The position numbers were made by a program, and so were the translations under genes. The notes beneath the pieces were generated by a model. That model saw nothing but the letters and a program-made list of their open reading frames with translations, was not told the DNA's origin and did no database searches. Shown in pieces: positions 36,914-64,000 of a stretch of 64,000 bases of DNA (position 1 is the first letter of the stretch; every line of letters starts with the position of its first letter). The stretch is taken from positions 20,631,665 through 20,695,664 of the forward strand of contig CM119269.1 in assembly GCA_051294375.1 (NCBI GenBank), read 5' to 3'. Source of the stretch: Paraspadella gotoi (Eukaryota; Chaetognatha).

Positions 36914-39900
36914 CTAAAGAATGGTGGGAATAAGGAGATAATTAATGATTGATTAGCTATTGATAATTGCTGTAAATACGTACCCCGCATATATGTTGTT
37001 TAATATTTTTTTTCTATAAGTATATATCTTTATCTTTTACTCCATCCCCCTGTTCTTCTCCGTTCCAAAACGCCACCTACCTGCGGATAGACAACAAACG
37101 CCAGTCCGAACCCTCCATTGCCTGCGACCTCGTCCACTTCGGTGTCCAGCTGCGTCGCCATATTGCCCAAGACGGAGAAGATGGTTATCCCGCCCAGAAT
37201 CGAGGTGACGGTGTCGAGGATGGAGACCAACATGGCGTCGAAATGGACGCGGTTGCGGAATTGGTTGTAGCTGCCGAACATGATGAGTCCGCCCCACGAG
37301 ACGGAGAGAGAGAAGAACATCTGACCGGCGGCGCGACGCCAGGTGACGACCTTAGGGGGGGGAAAGTAATGGCAATTTAATTTTCTAAGAGATGGAGAGG
37401 GATCAAAGATCAGACAGAGAAGAAGGATCACGTAAGAAAGAGTGAAGAAAGAAACATATTAAATCCGCTTACTGTTCTGCCAAGTTAAGTAATGAAAATT
37501 TCGCTACAAAAATATTTTTTTAGTCCGGTCTGACTCATCTGCTTATCACAGACTCCGACTCTAAAAGTCATTTATATCATATCAGAACCTAAAATTATGA
37601 TAAATCATGCTAAAAAAAATTATGTCCGTCCGTCCGTCTGTCTGTCTGAAGGTCCGTCCCACCTTTTCAATAATCTCTAATTACTCGTGATTGGATGGTT
37701 GGATTGGAATAAAATTTTGTGTGTGGGAAGGAAAGTGTGTGATTGAGCTCGATATAAATTTTTGATAGAATCGTAGGAGTGGAAAAGAGGTTAAATTAGA
37801 AAACAAAAAGACATACTTGTTTGAATTTTTAAAAGTTTCTCTCTTTATATCTCTCTCATTGATTGATTGATTGATTGATTGCTTGTTAATTTGGTTAAAT
37901 GATTGATTAATAATTTTTTTAATAGATTAATTGAAAAATCTGTTATGATTTATAATGTTATGATCTAGTTATGATTAGTTATCTTTCTCTCCCTCTCTCT
38001 ATTTACTTCGCAAAAGAAATAAAAATAAACATCTCAAAATTGGCAAAAGATCGACCTCCGACAACGAATTTTGAGGGTGTCGTCCCTACCCACCATTTCC
38101 AATCATTCCCACAACCTCTCCGCTCCCACCTGCGACATCTTATCCCAAGTCGGCTTCAAGAAAAACTCGATCCCCTTTCCCGCGCCTTCCATGGTGCAAC
38201 CCTTGATCAGCAGGATGATGAGGATGAGGTAAGGAAAAGTCGCCGTGAAGTAGACGACCTTTCCCGAACTCTTGACTCCCTTGAACAAGCAGACGAAGAC
38301 GACGATCCAGGAAAAAAGCAGACAGAGTACGATCTTCCAGCGGGGCGTGCCCAGGTTGCCGAAGTCGTAGTCCTCCGAGTGCTCCAGTACGATGTACTGG
38401 AAGTAGAGTTCGGTGGAGCTGCGAATATCGATGACGGAGAGCTTGTCGGGATCGACCACGCCGGCGGCGGTCTTGTCGCAGACCGACAGGCCGATGTCGC
38501 ATTTGCAACCTGATTAAAAAAACAGAGGGTTGGAAGGAGAAAGTGGATTGAATCCTTCGATAATGTAATGAGGGGGGCATTCGTTTTATCTTTTTTTTTA
38601 CAGCACATTTTCAACAATTTTTAAACGATTTCAACAAAGGACCAATAATTTTTTTTTTTGTGCGATTCGGAGATTTTTTTTCAGCTTCGTCTGGCCGTTT
38701 TTTTACTATTTTGGGTTTTTTTTAAGGCGTTTTTTATTCTCCTTTCATGGAGATTTGGTATATTTGGTACAGTTTTCATTAAAATTTCTGTAACCATTCT
38801 TGAACTTTACGCGCATCAATTACAATTTAAAATCACGCTTAATCACAGGCACAGTATAAGTAAAAGCTCAAACCGCCCGATCGCCTGCCTCCCACCTTTG
38901 GCGTCGTTTGTGGAATTTCCCGAACAGCGACACTGGAGGTAACAAGTGTCGTTGGCGCAGTTGGGATTTTGATTTTCGTAAAAGTCCGGTGTGCAGAAGG
39001 GGATCCTCGCGACTGCATCCTCGACGCCCTTCAAGTCGTCGTCGTCTTCGTTTTCATTGACAAACTCGAGAAATTTCTTGCGTCGGTCGTCGGCGACCGA
39101 TTTGTCCGTCGTGGCGGAAAAAGTGAGGCCCCTGTCTTTCATCCACTCGCGCTCGGCTTTCAAGATAGTTCGGTACCGGAGAAAATATTTGTTCTCCTTA
39201 ACCTGAGGGGCGGCGTCAAATGGAACGATTCGGACATGATACATTTTAATTATAGTAATTTAAGATAATTACGTAAAACAGAAGTGTAAAAATATAGAGA
39301 ATGGAACTTTCGGGGGGGGGGGAAAGGGCAAAATTACCGAGAGTTATTTAAAATTATTTCATAAATTTAATGATTCGATTTATTTTCTAAAGACCTTACG
39401 AAAATCTTTAGAAATAATTACTCTGCGTGACGTGATATTTCCTTTACTTAACCCCACGGCCATTAACCTTTTCAAGTCATTTTGACTTAATTCAAAATTA
39501 ATTTTTCCCATCAAACCGGTTCATGTCTCAGCGGATGTTACTACCACTCGAGCATGTCGGTCTCTGTGTGGCGAGTTTTAATTTGTCTTTTCTCCTTTCA
39601 TACGTACTATAGCGAAAATTACTAAAATGTTTTTAATTTTAAAATATATAAAGAATAATTGTTAATTTCCAAAATTGCCCACCCACCCCGATACTTCTCC
39701 CGTTGTCAACTTGAACTTACCACCGCGTAGTTTGCTTGGGCCTTGTCACCTCCCAACTCCATGCACTGGATTGGGTCTTTGTCAGGACCGATGTTCAATA
39801 AGTCAGATCCATTGATCCACTTGTACTCTGGCAATCCTGTCGAGGAACCCTGGTAGACGACGCCGCCTAGGGAAGAGCATACGGTCCAGGGCATGGTCCC

Positions 39901-40453
39901 CTAAAATATAATTGGGATTTGAGCTAATAATATACTTCAATACTTTAACCAAAATCTCTGTAAAATCGGCCTCAAAACTTTTCAATCTTCAAACCTGCAT
40001 ACTGCCGAAAAAGTAATAGAGCGTGTAAGCCATTATGACGTTGTAGTAAATGGCCACTATGAGCGAGACGAAACACATGGCCAGCCCGATGCCCCGGCCG
40101 ATCGGAGCGCACCTCCACACGGCCGTCGGCCCCAGGCTCGAGTACTGACCCAGCAAAAGCTCCATGAAATACATGGGCTTTCCGGCCAATATTAAGAGGA
40201 TGATGTACGGTATGACGAAGGCCCCGCCGCCGTTCTCGTAGGCCAAAAAGGGAAACCGCCAAATGTTTCCCAGGCCGACCGAGAGCCCGACGCACGAGAG
40301 AATGAATTCGGCCTTGGAGCCCCATTTGCCGCGGTCCACGTCCTCGCCCTCGTCGGCCAAGTCGGCCTTGGAGTCGGTCGTGGATGGCGGGAAGTCGGCC
40401 GACTCGACGGAGTACTTGGAGGCGGATTTTGGGAGAGGGTTGGAGGAAGACAT
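36119..40453 (-). CDS. SLC6 family Na+/Cl--coupled transporter, amino-acid transporter type
   Basis: Six exons (39995-40453, 39721-39900, 38896-39202, 38130-38509, 37081-37350, 36119-36913) join in phase to give 796 residues in 12 helices. Family landmarks: [20 protein letters not shown] in TM1 (sodium and substrate site, residues 61-79), [15 protein letters not shown] in TM2, PWTVC after TM3, [12 protein letters not shown] in TM4, [18 protein letters not shown] in TM5, [15 protein letters not shown] in TM6, [17 protein letters not shown] in TM7, and [19 protein letters not shown] in TM8. SLC6 carriers couple substrate uptake to sodium (and usually chloride) at the plasma membrane. The second extracellular loop is about 215 residues with ten cysteines and sequons NGS, NDT and NST, far longer than usual. 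Similarity looks closest to glycine/proline and arthropod nutrient amino-acid carriers, but the substrate cannot be assigned. Confidence 0.95.
37081..37350 (-). CDS. SLC6 exon 5: TM6-TM7
   Basis: 90 codons, [21 protein letters not shown] to [13 protein letters not shown]. Acceptor cccctaag, donor CCGCAG|GTAGGT. Confidence 0.95.
37530..37765 (-). repeat. Dispersed repeat copy in SLC6 intron 4
   Basis: Reverse complement matches 62275-62580: ccaatcacgagtaatt, ggtgggacggac, atttatcataatt..aggttctgatatgat and agagtcgga.tctg occur in the same order. Confidence 0.75.
38130..38509 (-). CDS. SLC6 exon 4: loop end, TM4-TM5
   Basis: Opens with [16 protein letters not shown] and continues to [18 protein letters not shown]4 and the [15 protein letters not shown] signature. 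Acceptor ttaatcag, donor TCGCAG|GTGGGA. Confidence 0.95.
38896..39202 (-). CDS. SLC6 exon 3: inserted cysteine-rich loop segment
   Basis: 102 codons with no counterpart in ordinary SLC6 proteins: [18 protein letters not shown], an acidic stretch (NENEDDDD), then a cluster of cysteines ending [10 protein letters not shown]. Acceptor cccctcag, donor AAAG|GTGGGA, phase 0 to 1. It is spliced in phase and open throughout. Confidence 0.85.
39721..39900 (-). CDS. SLC6 exon 2: start of extracellular loop 2
   Basis: 60 codons beginning GTMPWTVC, containing NGS. Acceptor tattttag, donor GTG|GTAAGT. Confidence 0.93.
39995..40453 (-). CDS. SLC6 exon 1: N-terminus, TM1-TM3
   Basis: Starts ATG 40453 ([10 protein letters not shown]) with ~45 acidic cytoplasmic residues, then TM1-TM3. 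Ends CAG|GTTTGA in phase 0. Confidence 0.95.
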
Positions 40454-41014
40454 GACAAAGGGTGAGGGACGGAAGAAAGGTTGACTTCGAGAATGGGAGT
40501 TTTCTTTCTTTTATAGCGTTTTTTTTCCGTCTTCTTCCTATTAGGTTATTAAAAAAAAAATAAAAAAAAAGATGATATATATCAACAAAGTTAACGAGCC
40601 AATTGAGAGAAAGGTATGGAAATGTAAAAAATGAAAAATATTTCAACATACTGATGTCGAAATAAAACCGGAGTGAAAGGCATTTCGCTTTTTCAAAAGA
40701 TACAAAACGAAAATTGTTACTTTTTTCTTTAAAACTTTTTTCTTAGGAAAGGTCAATATTTAGTTTTAAAAAAGGGTAAGTTAAAAAAACTTGAGAGTGA
40801 AAGCTGGATAGAAATATCAGCAATTTTTATCGTTATCGTTATTTTAATTAAGCAAAGCACAAAGACAAAAAGGAATATTATTTTTAAGTTATAAGATGAA
40901 AGACATTAAAATCAATGATTAAAAAGTTTCCCTGCTTTTATTAAACGTTCTCGAAAATGGTATTCTCGGGAACACGAGAGAAAATGATACGATCTCCGTC
41001 ATGAGACAGAGTGA

Positions 41015-41054
<40 letters not shown>

Positions 41055-42296
41055 GAGAGAGAGAGAGAGAGAGGAGGAGAGAGAGAGAGAGCGGAAGCAA
41101 AAACCGGTTTCCATCGTCGATATTCTTGTCCCATTCGGGAATCGTCCACAGCGCCGTTCGTCATCGTCGTTGTTGTCAGAGTTGATCGACTTGTCAATAC
41201 AGTTCTTGTTTTCGTCGGAGGAGGGCCATGCCTCACCCACTGACTTTCCCAGAGAGGGACTTACTCGTCCACATTGTCGTCCCCAAAAGACTAAAGGAGG
41301 GGCAACTAGGCAGTAGGCATGCTGCTGCCTTTTACAAAGGAAATGGAAGTCGTCGTTGTTGACGATGATGACGATGATGACGATGATGATGACGATGATG
41401 ATCGATGAATCAGGTTCGTCCGTCAGATGTAAAAAATGAAACTTCCAGAATTCCTCTAGTTGTTGTTGTTGTTGTTGTTCGGCGATGCGAGGAAAAGGAA
41501 GGAAGAGTCAAAGCGAAATTTGGATAGACCGCTATAAAAAGAGACGGAGGTAAGAAGAAAAGCGCAAAAGAATTACAAAAAAAAAAAAAGCCAAAAAATA
41601 ATATCAGTAAATCAATGACATTTCTTCAAAAAAATATCTAGGTCGGGGCAACGACTCGAGCATGGCGAAGTAAGACGAAATAACGAGTCCATATCAGTGC
41701 GTCAAGAAAACGGGTTGTGTGACCAAAGTCACTCGTTTTCTCTCCGTCGAATTTTCGAGAGGATAGGTTCGAAAATCTATTTGAAGAGGAAAATCAGGTT
41801 CGACGGCGTCTCTCGATTTTTTATGGGGGGGCGTGTGGGGGGGGGAGAAAGAGGTCGCCCTGGAAGTGGAGTCTTCAAGCCATGCTGCTCCAAAACCCCG
41901 GACGATGAACTTCGAGTTTATTAATCAATGGGAATTAAAAGGCGCCAAATCTGAAAGCATTTTCGAATTCACGAGAAAAATAAGTTTTTTTTTGTTGTCG
42001 CTGCAGTTAGGTTTGTAAGTTAGTTTTCCCTCTTAGGGTGGTCAAAGATTGCATTAGCGCGTTCGTTAAACATTTTATTTTGTCAAACGATAATGAGCTG
42101 GGAGGTGAAAACGAGAAGTTGTAGAATATGGACAAGAAAGTTGATGGGGAACGAAAAAAAATTATCCATTTAAATCCAGCATAAAAAAAAAATATTGAAA
42201 ATCTAAAAGTGCCAAAGCTTGATTCTCCGAACACGGATTACGGGGGCCTTTTCAACGATCTATTTAGTTTTACACACGGTTTTTATTAAGAGAAAT

Positions 42297-42334
<38 letters not shown>

Positions 42335-43039
42335 TGAGTGATAGTCGCTCCGCATCCAGATTGCTTGGGAGAAAAACAGCGAGAAAGCTTCAAACTTACG
42401 CTAATGCCTCAATTAGGGAGAAAAGAAAGAAAGAGAGAGAGAAAGAAAGAAAGAAAGTTATTGTGATAAAATATGACCCTAGTTTATGAAATAATCACGT
42501 GACTAGGTTTTGAGGTCAGTTCGACTGAACTGGCGCGGAGGCAAAAAAGACAATGAAGTCCATAAAAAAAATGGTAGAAATATAAAAATAGAAAAAAAAC
42601 GGTCAGATGAGAAAAAGTGATCCTTACGGGGAGAATATAGAATATAAAAGTAAAAGAGTAAGCTAAATTTTCTAAACAAACAATTAAATAATGAAAAAGA
42701 AATTAAGTCACTCATTAAAGTAAACAACTCAGAGAACCAGCTAATGAGCTTGCAGTTGGCCGAGAAATGTTTTCATATATCTGATTTCAGAGTAATAAAT
42801 TGTATTGTCATGAGCCGAAACGAAAAGTGATACCAGTTTTTAAGCTTATTTTTATAGTGTTTTAAGTAGCAAAGAACCCGATTCACTTGATATTCAATTT
42901 AAAATTCGAAATTCGCTCTCCTGCCAAGACGACGATGACGACGAGGAAAACTACGGCGAGGACTTTTTTATCCTCTCTTCAAAAAAAAAAAGGTAAGGGA
43001 AGATTCCAAGCGAGATTTGTGAAGTTGAATGAAAAGGTA

Positions 43040-43086
<47 letters not shown>

Positions 43087-43381
43087 GGAACTAAATTCTG
43101 AAATGAATGTTAAATGCATTTGTTGACTCAAAAGATGAAAAAAAACTTCGGACTTGTTCTCCTATTCATTTTTGTATTTTTCTAATTCATGTTGTCAAAA
43201 ATATCCAAGATTTCCAAATTGAAAAAAAAAATATTTACAGATTTAATATTTAACCTATGTTCAGTATCTAATAATATTAATTTTCGTTATTAAATCATTA
43301 TTTTCCAAGCTGCTGTGATGTTCACACGCACGACTTGTTTTTGGTGCCAATTTCGTGCATATGATTGTCTCTCTCTCTCAG

Positions 43382-43448
<67 letters not shown>

Positions 43449-46087
43449 CTCTCACTCACAACATTCTTTTTCTTAATTCATTTCCTTTTTTCGCTGTCAG
43501 CGTGATAACTAAATAAAGTAATATTTTTTCAAAAGGTAACAATCGAAAAGGCGCACGTGTTTTGCATTTGAAATTTTGTTATTCCACANNNNNNNNNNGG
43601 TATTAAATAAATATATTTTATCGACATATACAAACTTAAGTATAGCTAAGTATAATGTTGATATATTTAATGACTAGATATAACTACGGAGAAGAAAAGC
43701 TGAAGTGAGATAAAAAAAATGTAATACTTTTTAATCATCTCAAGCTAACACGCAAAAATGTTATTAAGCCTCGGTATAGTGAATGACGCAGGTGAGGTCG
43801 TAAATTGTTGCTGCCGCCACCGAAACGGAACTAAGAAGAAAGAAATATTGATCCTTAACTGGAACACGGATTTTTTTGACGCGCCGTTTATGAGAGAAAT
43901 AAATTTACTATTTATCAAAGAAATCGTGCGTCACAAAAAAATTAAAAAAAAAAAAAAAAATATTGACGTCTTATTTCTATTATGAAATATATTGGTGGGA
44001 ATAAATTACGATATAATCTGAGCAATAATTTAATACCGTATAAATTGACGAATAAATTGCTTCCAACTACACTGACTTACTGACGATAAAACATGAGAGG
44101 ATTGATGGAACTTATTCGCCGATGGCTTCAATTCCTTCGTCGACGCCTCTGCATCCATCAAAGCCCCCAACATAGATACTAGTCCGTAGACGAGCTTCCC
44201 AAAAATGTTAGAAATTGTAATTCTATATTTAAACAAGTTAGAGCAAACCATGCCGGCTCTGCCTATGATCAATTGATCATTCATCAAGCAGCTTATAAGA
44301 TGATACATTATGATTGTGTTCAAATGCTGTCCTTTGGGTTGTTATCATCTGTTTGCTCCCAAAAATTGTCATCGCCAGAAAGAATCCCGTTCAACCCAAA
44401 CCCTAAACCGGGCGCCGATCCCAACCCTAACCACAGATTTTTTTTTTTTTTTTTTTTTTTAAGACAAGCGAAAAGAATACACGGCTCGCTATTCTTTAAT
44501 GAATTCGGAGTAGAAAAATACAAAGATATTATAAAAGTGCATTGTCTTGTAAGACGCCGTCGAGAAGCCGTGCTTTCGGGGACGTCAAAATTAAACAAGT
44601 ATACCATTCACTCAAAAACTACGGCCTCAGTCAAATGAAATTCCGATCTCAGTTAAACTTAATATAATGTTTTTCACTTAACCTTGAAACGAGTCTGACT
44701 TTTATTGTAATTCTTTTAATAACTCTCTCAAAAATCAATACAAATATATTAATTTTCTGTTGATCGAATTTAGCCCATTTGTTAATTTCTGCAACAATTT
44801 AAACATGTTTCTACTCTTTGCGATGTGCACACTGCATAGTTTTGAATTTTTTTTTTTAATTTTTGACACAAAAAAATTTAAAAAAAGATAATAGTGCCCA
44901 CTTTCATCAAATAAGTTCACCTTAATCAGAATCTGTTGTTAAAGATTAAAATTTATCTTAAAATTTTTTTAGTTATTTCTCAGTTAATAATAAATATTTA
45001 AAAGCTTCAGAGGAATAACATAATAAACTAATTTAAAAGGTTATATTGAAAATCGATTTATTAGTGTAAGGTAAAAAAATTATTTGATTGTTGTTTAAAA
45101 AAAGTATTCAATTTTAGCCCAACTTAATGTACATGTATAGCTGGCGAACACAAAGACAAACTGAACTAGTCTTTAACGAATCATTTATTTCACCAAAATA
45201 TGCAAACAAATTACAATATATAAAAACATTTTGTATAAAATGTGAAACGGTAAAAAAGAACAAATGATGTTTGATTTACAAACATTCAGTCGGTAGGCAG
45301 TGAAAATTTCTCTCAATAAATGGAATTAAAACTAAATTTAATAAAGAGAATTTGAATACAGACTTCTTGGTAATAATTTTTTATCCGTAAATCTTGATAA
45401 ACTTTCTTATCAAGTTTTGTAATACCAAATCGAAGAATGCTGTAAAAAATAACCCAACCGATTATTGTAAGGATATAATTAAAATAAAAAATAACTCGAA
45501 ATATAAACGTTGCCTCTCTAAAAATGGGTGAACGTGAGAATTAAATATTCGAATGATGCCACTGTAGGATTATTACGTAAAAATATACATATGAGCATTT
45601 CATGAATCATGTTTAACCTTATCTATAATGAAAACTTATGAGAAAGTGAAAGCACGAATTGGTCGAGGAAAAAAAATGTCTCGAGAGAAAGAGAGAAAAG
45701 AAGAGAAGAAAGTGAAAAAAAGGAAAGACGAAATGAGTTAGTACAGAGGGAGAAAAAAATCAAGAATTAGAAGAAAAAAGGAGAAAAGGAGAAGATAAAA
45801 TAGTAAATGGGGAATGGGGAATGGGGAATGGGGATCAAATTAAAAAGAAAGCAAAAGCAAAGCGGATTTGCTCCGAGCTCTTTTCGCCCAAATAGTTATT
45901 TCGGCAAAAAAATGATCCAACGTCGACGACGACGCCGAAGAGGAGCTCGGGCTTTCGGGGTCGTATCTTCGGCTTCGCGGCGCGCCGATGCTTTAGAGCT
46001 TTGTTGAGATCCTGAATTTTTCATTTAAGGATTTAGTTTTTATTTAAAAACATTGCACAATGTATCATTTATTATTTATTTATCCCT

Positions 46088-46089
<2 letters not shown>
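40454..46089. other. Intergenic between SLC6 and SLCO, no gene seen
   Basis: Contains GA or TC tracts at 41021-41090, 42300-42330, 43041-43082 and 43367-43453, a GATGAC-type tract (41355-41400), a 10-base N gap (43589-43598), poly-T with aaccctaa-like sequence near 44400-44460, and four copies of ggggaat near 45808-45833. At 44243-44282 the sequence gagcaaaccatgccggctctgc resembles 61210-61245. No ORF shows family features. The region upstream of 40453 would hold the SLC6 promoter, but no TATA box stands out. Confidence 0.5.

Positions 46090-46144
<55 letters not shown>
46090..46144. repeat. (TC)n microsatellite
   Basis: Pure TC run about 55 bases long. Confidence 0.97.
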
Positions 46145-46147
<3 letters not shown>

Positions 46148-46170
46148 GCACAAATTTTAAACCATTCTGT

Positions 46171-46240
46171 CAAAACGCTGATGAAGACTTGTAAAACAAG
46201 TCGAAACATGTCTGTTCAACTATAAATAAAATTCGTTGCA
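46171..46240 (+). repeat. Dispersed element with hammerhead-ribozyme-like core
   Basis: CTGATGA (46178-46184), a perfect 6-bp stem GACTTG/CAAGTC (46186-46191 and 46197-46202), then GAAACATGTC (46203-46212). This is the order of a hammerhead core, but one extra A lies between CTGATGA and stem II. A second copy with a different but still complementary stem is at about 50985-51022, and both are followed by aaaattcgttgc. Confidence 0.5.
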
Positions 46241-46335
46241 AACAAAAACTTTGTCAATTCTCTAATTAATAGTAACAACGAAAAAGAAAGGATTACTTCA
46301 AAATTTAAAAACAATAAAATACTGTCATCAATCCA

Positions 46336-46375
46336 TTATACAGGGAAATCCAGCTCTTTGGGACTAAATTTTAAA
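46336..46375 (+). mobile_element. Related transposon end (tatacagggaaatccagctct)
   Basis: Similar over ~35 bases to the left end of the 105-bp element at 15602. Only one end was recognised here. Confidence 0.4.
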
Positions 46376-46510
46376 AAAATCTTTTTGACAAGAAAATCAA
46401 AGAAAATTATAACACCATTCATGGAAAAGTCCCCTTTTTTTATGTTCTTTCCTCGATTTGTTCTTTTGTTTCCTACCAATTTCCGCAGCAAGGTCAGCCT
46501 CGTTTCCGAT

Positions 46511-63331
<16,821 letters not shown>

Positions 63332-64000
63332 CTGAAAGGGAAAGAGGAGAGAGTGAGATCGAGGTGGAGAAGAATAAAAAGGTAAACGTCTCATCGAAGA
63401 GAGTCCTTTTCATATAAATAAATACTATTTGTTTACCCCAATCTAGAATCTTTTACCGACTCATTACATTTAATTTCTCATGTCCGTTGCACGGTAGGGC
63501 AGAGAAGATATGAAAGATATGAAACCTTTAAAATCTTAAAGTATACCCATGAGACTCTTAATGTGGTAGGTCAGCAAAATCCCAACAAAGCAAGTTTTTT
63601 GAAAATTTGTTATGAAAATATTTAAGTAGTTCTATTGAATATGCTTACAATTTGAATGTCTTTATGTCGATCATTATCTACAAAGCATAAGCTTTAATTT
63701 GAGACCTCTTCCAACTTTCTACGATTTTTCGTTATTGAATTATAAGTAATAATTATAATTAAAAAAATAATAGTCAATTAGTAATTTCAAACGGATTATT
63801 TCTTAAAAATAAAGATACAAATATGTTCTCAAAATCCAATCAACCAATCAATTAAAGATATTTTTATTATAAAATTTAAGATTTTCTAGGTTTTAGAGAT
63901 GGCACCTTTTTTTTCTTTCATATCTCCTATGCCCTACCGTGCATTGCTCATAAGCTCATTAACCCGTATCATTTTGCATGAACAGTTGAACAAGCCCACT
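63332..64000. other. SLCO upstream intron or 5' region
   Basis: Mostly occupied by the MITE-like element. No starting exon for SLCO was found. Confidence 0.4.
63488..63943. mobile_element. MITE-like element with TGCACGGTAGGGCA inverted ends
   Basis: Left end at 63488-63501 and right end at 63930-63943 are exact inverted complements. Similarity continues inward for ~15 more bases (gatatgaaaga). There is no coding capacity in 456 bp. The outer TGCA could be a 4-bp target duplication. A related copy lies at 10543-10794. Confidence 0.7.

Noticed and set aside
36138-36952. Plus- and minus-strand ORFs overlapping SLC6 exon 6 (and similar at 37037, 38140, 38207, 40192)
   Set aside because: Shadow frames of the well-supported SLC6 exons.
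44385-44460. aaccctaaacc-like sequence with poly-T, possibly a retroposon tail
   Set aside because: A single occurrence with no body of an element recognised.

Overview
The window is draft-quality, AT-rich nuclear DNA from an invertebrate animal, probably an arthropod. Genes are split by GT-AG introns of about 100 bp to several kb. Intergenic DNA is packed with (GA)n/(TC)n microsatellites, minisatellites and transposon remnants, and there are six runs of N. No bacterial, organellar, rRNA, tRNA or CRISPR feature was seen. All spliced models below were built by hand: splice dinucleotides and reading phase were checked at each junction, and families were recognised from conserved motifs.

Layout. 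1-2.5 kb (+): 3' part of a gene for a small cysteine-rich surface protein with a hydrophobic C-terminus. 2.6-10.9 kb: no convincing gene; minisatellites, a repeated GA-rich block (4.1-6.1 kb) and a 2.1-kb element made of two ~845-bp inverted arms flanked by TA (7.2-9.3 kb). 11.0-13.8 kb (+): a complete four-exon gene for a secreted protein with a long cysteine-rich region and a shortened fibrinogen-like domain. 14-19 kb: microsatellites, a degenerate GTC-rich block, a cluster of CACGTG boxes and two weak small secreted ORFs. 19.2-34.1 kb (+): an equilibrative nucleoside transporter gene (ENT, SLC29), disturbed by gaps, homopolymer frameshifts and two copies of its middle exons. 36.1-40.5 kb (-): a complete six-exon SLC6 sodium-coupled transporter with an unusually large, cysteine-rich second extracellular loop. 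46.5-63.3 kb (-): an organic anion transporter (OATP/SLCO, SLCO4-like), complete except for its 5' end and one exon. One of its introns holds a 1.9-kb array of a 12-bp CpG-rich unit.

Functionally, three unrelated solute carriers lie next to each other: nucleosides or organic cations (SLC29), amino-acid-type substrates (SLC6) and organic anions (SLCO). Nothing in the sequence shows shared regulation. Several gene lesions look like consensus errors: SLC29 exon 2 needs two added bases to restore both frame and splice phase, and SLCO exon 6 needs two bases removed. The 21.9-27.9 kb stretch resembles unpolished long-read sequence, because it repeats 28.6-31.8 kb with many extra bases while the second copy keeps the protein frame.

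Most noteworthy: the giant inverted-repeat element, the CpG minisatellite, the SLC6 loop expansion, the triplicated SLC6 C-terminus, a 13-bp minisatellite inside an SLC29 coding exon, hammerhead-ribozyme-like repeats, and the missing SLCO exon for TM11.
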